Program-made: the position numbers and the translations under genes
Notes under the pieces: model-generated
What the model was told of the DNA's origin: nothing
Databases searched by the model: none
What the model saw: only the letters and a program-made list of their open reading frames with translations
Assembly (NCBI GenBank): GCA_031287505.1
Contig: JAITSW010000249.1
Span: 1 to 6,383 of the forward strand
Source of the DNA: Propionibacteriaceae bacterium
GTDB taxonomy: Bacteria; Actinomycetota; Actinomycetes; Propionibacteriales; Propionibacteriaceae
Reading direction: 5' to 3'
Length of the DNA stretch: 6,383 nt
Part shown: piece by piece, positions 6,002-6,383 of the stretch
How the letters are laid out: every line of letters begins with the position of its first letter
How positions within the stretch are numbered: the first letter of the stretch is position 1

Positions 6002-6021
6002 TTGATGAGACACTTATCCAC

Positions 6022-6383
6022 GTGTTTGTCGGAATCGGGACGGTAGTCAACGTATGCGCAGTGGCAATTGGGTCATTGCTGGGCTTGCTTTTAGGCCACA
6101 GATTTCGCGAAGACACCCGGGTGCTGATCACGCAGACACTTGGGCTTTTCACCTTTGTCTTGGGCGGTTTAGCAGTTGCCAATGGTCTCAGCGAAGCCTT
6201 CAGCGCCGAAGTGGGTAGTAGCGCTCGGCTTCTCATAGTGCTTGGGGCGCTGCTGGTGGGCGCTTTACTCGGCTCGGTTCTCAAACTTGAATACCGAATG
6301 GACTGCGCCGCCGATTGGCTGCGCTCCAAGGTGGCCAAAGAATCCGACCGCGGCACATTTGCAGAGGCGGCAGTGAGCTCCAC
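6022..6383 (+). CDS. DUF554 family membrane protein (YdfK/YqgA type), 5' part
   Basis: The frame from GTG 6022 runs off the window after 120 codons; the family is usually about 230 residues, so roughly half is present. It opens with FVGIGTVVNVCAVAIGSLLG, the family's N-terminal signature (F-I-G-x-G-T-x-x-N). Three hydrophobic segments are seen near 2-24, 34-56 and 68-88. Between and after them come GHRFRED (25-31), LLGSVLKLE (82-90) and an amphipathic stretch up to TFAEAAVSS, which aligns with the F-x-E-G-F-V-x-A-S region just before the family's cysteine-containing segment. The protein is an inner-membrane protein of unknown role. It diverges from hisD. There is only a weak GATGAGA ribosome site. 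The long - strand frame over this stretch is its antisense shadow. Confidence 0.85.
   Translation, partial: MFVGIGTVVNVCAVAIGSLLGLLLGHRFREDTRVLITQTLGLFTFVLGGLAVANGLSEAFSAEVGSSARLLIVLGALLVGALLGSVLKLEYRMDCAADWLRSKVAKESDRGTFAEAAVSS

Larger units (their letters stand above)
5940..6021. promoter_or_regulatory. Divergent promoter interval for the his operon and the DUF554 gene
   Basis: Only 82 bases separate the two divergent starts, so both promoters and any leader must fit here or extend into the coding regions. There is no room for a long T-box or peptide-type his attenuator, and no run of His codons is visible. It contains the hisD ribosome site and the two inverted repeats listed separately. 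Confidence 0.6.

Noticed and set aside
5940..6383. N-terminal extension of HisD by 148 residues to the window edge
   Set aside because: The extension is low-complexity Ser/Pro/Thr-rich, is antisense to the DUF554 gene and lies before a near-perfect ribosome site and TTG start. HisD from that TTG has normal length.

Overview
The window looks like chromosomal DNA of a moderately GC-rich actinobacterium. The reasons are the hisD-hisC-hisB-hisH-hisA order, a PriA-type HisA (with RGW and VVTDVNSDG segments), and start codons that include GTG and TTG. Actinomycetaceae or a relative is a guess from gene style only; nothing in the window fixes the genus. There are no RNA genes, insertion sequences, CRISPR arrays or phage genes.

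Layout. Positions 1-182 hold the possible 3' end of an unidentified gene, a 13-nt-period tandem repeat and a small hairpin. Next on the + strand are a divergent, cytoplasmic ApbE-like protein (FAD:protein FMN transferase family, about 183-989) and a small GlcG/HbpS-like protein (1141-1578). The GlcG/HbpS-like gene ends tail-to-tail with hisA, the two stop codons overlapping. From 5939 down to 1575 the - strand carries a tight histidine operon, hisD-hisC-hisB-hisH-hisA. It has ATGA or GTGA stop/start overlaps at three junctions and a 9-nt gap at the last. A short divergent regulatory interval (5940-6021) follows, then the 5' half of a DUF554 (YdfK/YqgA-type) membrane protein running off the + strand end.

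How the genes work together. HisB (imidazoleglycerol-phosphate to imidazole-acetol-phosphate), HisC (to histidinol-phosphate) and HisD (histidinol to histidine) are late-pathway enzymes. HisA/PriA and HisH serve the middle of the pathway, HisH supplying ammonia to HisF, which is not in this window. ApbE-like and GlcG/HbpS-like proteins suggest a separate flavin/heme-related function.

Main points of interest. (1) hisC carries a single in-frame TAA. The reading frame continues perfectly behind it through the conserved C-terminal segment to the ATGA overlap with hisB, so it looks like a recent nonsense mutation or a sequence error. (2) HisA/PriA has Thr at position 81 and Gln at position 19, where PriA normally has Ser and Arg. 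This hints at narrowed or weakened activity. (3) The ApbE-like protein has Lys where the family has its metal-binding Asp. I see no multi-gene system that is clearly new; the novelty is in these residue-level departures.
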